The position numbers and the translations under genes are program-made. A model generated the notes under the pieces. The model was not told the origin of the DNA. It was given only the letters and a program-made list of their open reading frames with translations, and did not search any database. From Dyadobacter sp. CY345 (GTDB lineage Bacteria > Bacteroidota > Bacteroidia > Cytophagales > Spirosomataceae), in the NCBI RefSeq assembly GCF_021502725.1, contig NZ_JAKFFS010000005.1, forward strand, positions 1 to 64,000: DNA of 64,000 nt, in the 5' to 3' direction. Positions 63,032-64,000 of the stretch are shown here, piece by piece (position 1 is the first letter of the stretch; each line of letters opens with the position of its first letter).

Positions 63032-64000
63032 ATGGAAAAAACTAAAATTCTTTTGCTTGATGACAGGGAGGAAAATCTGATTTCTCTGAAAGCCATTCTT
63101 AATCGTGATGACATAACGATTTTCGCCACAACTTCCCCGAACGAGGCCCTTCGGATTGTTTGGGAAAATGAGATTGCAGTGGCTCTCGTGGATGTGCAAA
63201 TGCCTGGAATGGATGGTTTTGAGTTTGCTGAAACTTTGGCTTCGAACCTGAAAACCCGAGAGATTCTGATCGTTTTTGTAACAGCTATTTCCAAAGAAAC
63301 GACCTATGCTGTTCGTGGACTGAAAACCGGCGCGATCGATTATTTATATAAACCGCTTGATCCTTACATAACGAACGCTAAGGTTGATTCCCTGATACGT
63401 TTGGCAACTAGTCAGCGGGAAGTCCGGGACAAAAACAAATTACTTGCAAATTACGCCACAATCGTGACTAATTCTCCGGATATAATCTGCACGGTCCAGG
63501 CAGATTCTGGCCGGATTATGTCAATAAATCCATCGGTCAAATCTATTCTCGGCCTTGATCCTGAGAAGTTGATCAACATATCAATGCTCGATCTGCTGGT
63601 TGAACCGATGCAGTCAGGCTTACAACGTGTTTTGATCAATCAGAATTATTTGAGCGGTGATACCATTGTTGTAGAAGATCAGTTTTTTGGGAAATTCCGT
63701 CAGCCGGTTTGGCTGGAATTACGGATTATGTATAAAAACAGACTGCTCTTTATAAATCTTCATGATATTGAAAAACGGAAGGCCCACGAACTCGCGCTGG
63801 TAGAAGCCAGAAGCCTGGCTGACAAATCCAGAAAAGTGAAAGAGGCATTTCTGGCAAATATGAGTCACGAAATCAGGACGCCCCTGAATGGAATTATCGG
63901 GATAGGGAATCTTCTGGAAGCTACCGAACTAAATAACCAACAGAAAGAATTACTTGAAATGCTGCTGCATTCGTCAGGTTCCTTGCTCAACATTCTGAAC
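63032..64000 (+). CDS. Hybrid response regulator/histidine kinase (partial, cut by window end)
   Basis: The first 323 residues of a protein that continues beyond the window. An N-terminal receiver has LLLDDREENL and the phosphorylation site Asp54 in LVDVQMPGMDG. A PAS-like domain covers about 135-245 (IVTNSPDIICTVQADSGRIM), then HisKA with His279 in LANMSHEIRTPLNG. The ATG is 2 bases after the cheB stop. It is the fourth gene of the signalling operon, probably the kinase output of the CheR/CheB-modulated phosphorelay. Confidence 0.92.
   Translation, partial: MEKTKILLLDDREENLISLKAILNRDDITIFATTSPNEALRIVWENEIAVALVDVQMPGMDGFEFAETLASNLKTREILIVFVTAISKETTYAVRGLKTGAIDYLYKPLDPYITNAKVDSLIRLATSQREVRDKNKLLANYATIVTNSPDIICTVQADSGRIMSINPSVKSILGLDPEKLINISMLDLLVEPMQSGLQRVLINQNYLSGDTIVVEDQFFGKFRQPVWLELRIMYKNRLLFINLHDIEKRKAHELALVEARSLADKSRKVKEAFLANMSHEIRTPLNGIIGIGNLLEATELNNQQKELLEMLLHSSGSLLNILN

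Noticed and set aside
1-64000. tRNA, rRNA, CRISPR arrays, intact insertion sequences
   Set aside because: I saw no T-loop-like tRNA signature, no regularly spaced repeats and no transposase reading frame. A covariance-model scan would be decisive for RNAs.

Overview
The window looks like a chromosomal segment of a Bacteroidota bacterium, most likely order Cytophagales and perhaps Dyadobacter or a close relative in the Spirosomaceae. The genus is inferred from general gene style, not from a marker gene. Supporting signs are a secreted peptidase with a type IX secretion C-terminal sorting domain, a Bacteroidota-type YidC, a LytTR/LytS pair, very large hybrid histidine kinases, an AddA-like helicase, weak Shine-Dalgarno sites, and several sequences matching the Bacteroidota -7 promoter box TAnnTTTG. 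I saw no rRNA, tRNA, CRISPR array, intact insertion sequence or prophage.

Layout. 1-6.8 kb: hydrolases and peptidases (SGNH hydrolase, esterase, M61 peptidase, class C beta-lactamase-like serine hydrolase) and small exported proteins. 7-13.7 kb: a Zn/Cd-type P-ATPase, a MocR regulator divergent from a DMT exporter, a DinB-like protein and a PLP decarboxylase. 13.8-17.2 kb: an exported protein with an M64 peptidase, then a ParA with a ribbon-helix-helix-like partner. 17.2-19.2 kb: an A/T-rich gap, a decayed MFS transporter, a small protein and a TetR regulator with a palindromic operator candidate. 19.2-25.6 kb: the most unusual block, one minus-strand run encoding two coiled-coil proteins, a membrane-anchored actin/Ppx-fold protein, a four-helix membrane protein, a PD-(D/E)XK-like protein, an antitoxin/PIN toxin pair and a TaqI-like DNA methyltransferase. 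25.7-37.6 kb: a LytTR two-component pair, a sugar isomerase, membrane and transport genes, an exonuclease with a bestrophin, carboxynorspermidine decarboxylase and a PIG-L deacetylase.

37.8-53.5 kb is mostly housekeeping: pyrG, yidC, an LpoA/Leu-binding-like lipoprotein-activator-type protein, hemL, a glycosyltransferase, a methyltransferase, hisS, then hisG-hisD-hisC. A RES/Xre toxin-antitoxin pair sits between hisD and hisC. 53.6-57.9 kb: an AddA-like helicase whose C-terminal nuclease domain appears to have lost its catalytic motif, a GNAT acetyltransferase and a DUF3224 protein. 58.2-64 kb: a signalling operon of a CHASE3/GAF hybrid kinase with three receivers, CheR, a receiver-less CheB, and a second hybrid kinase that runs off the window.

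Best candidate for an undescribed system: the 22.2-25.6 kb operon (coiled coil, membrane coiled coil, membrane-anchored ASKHA protein, 4-TM protein), directly overlapped by the PD-(D/E)XK-like gene and followed by toxin-antitoxin and methyltransferase genes.
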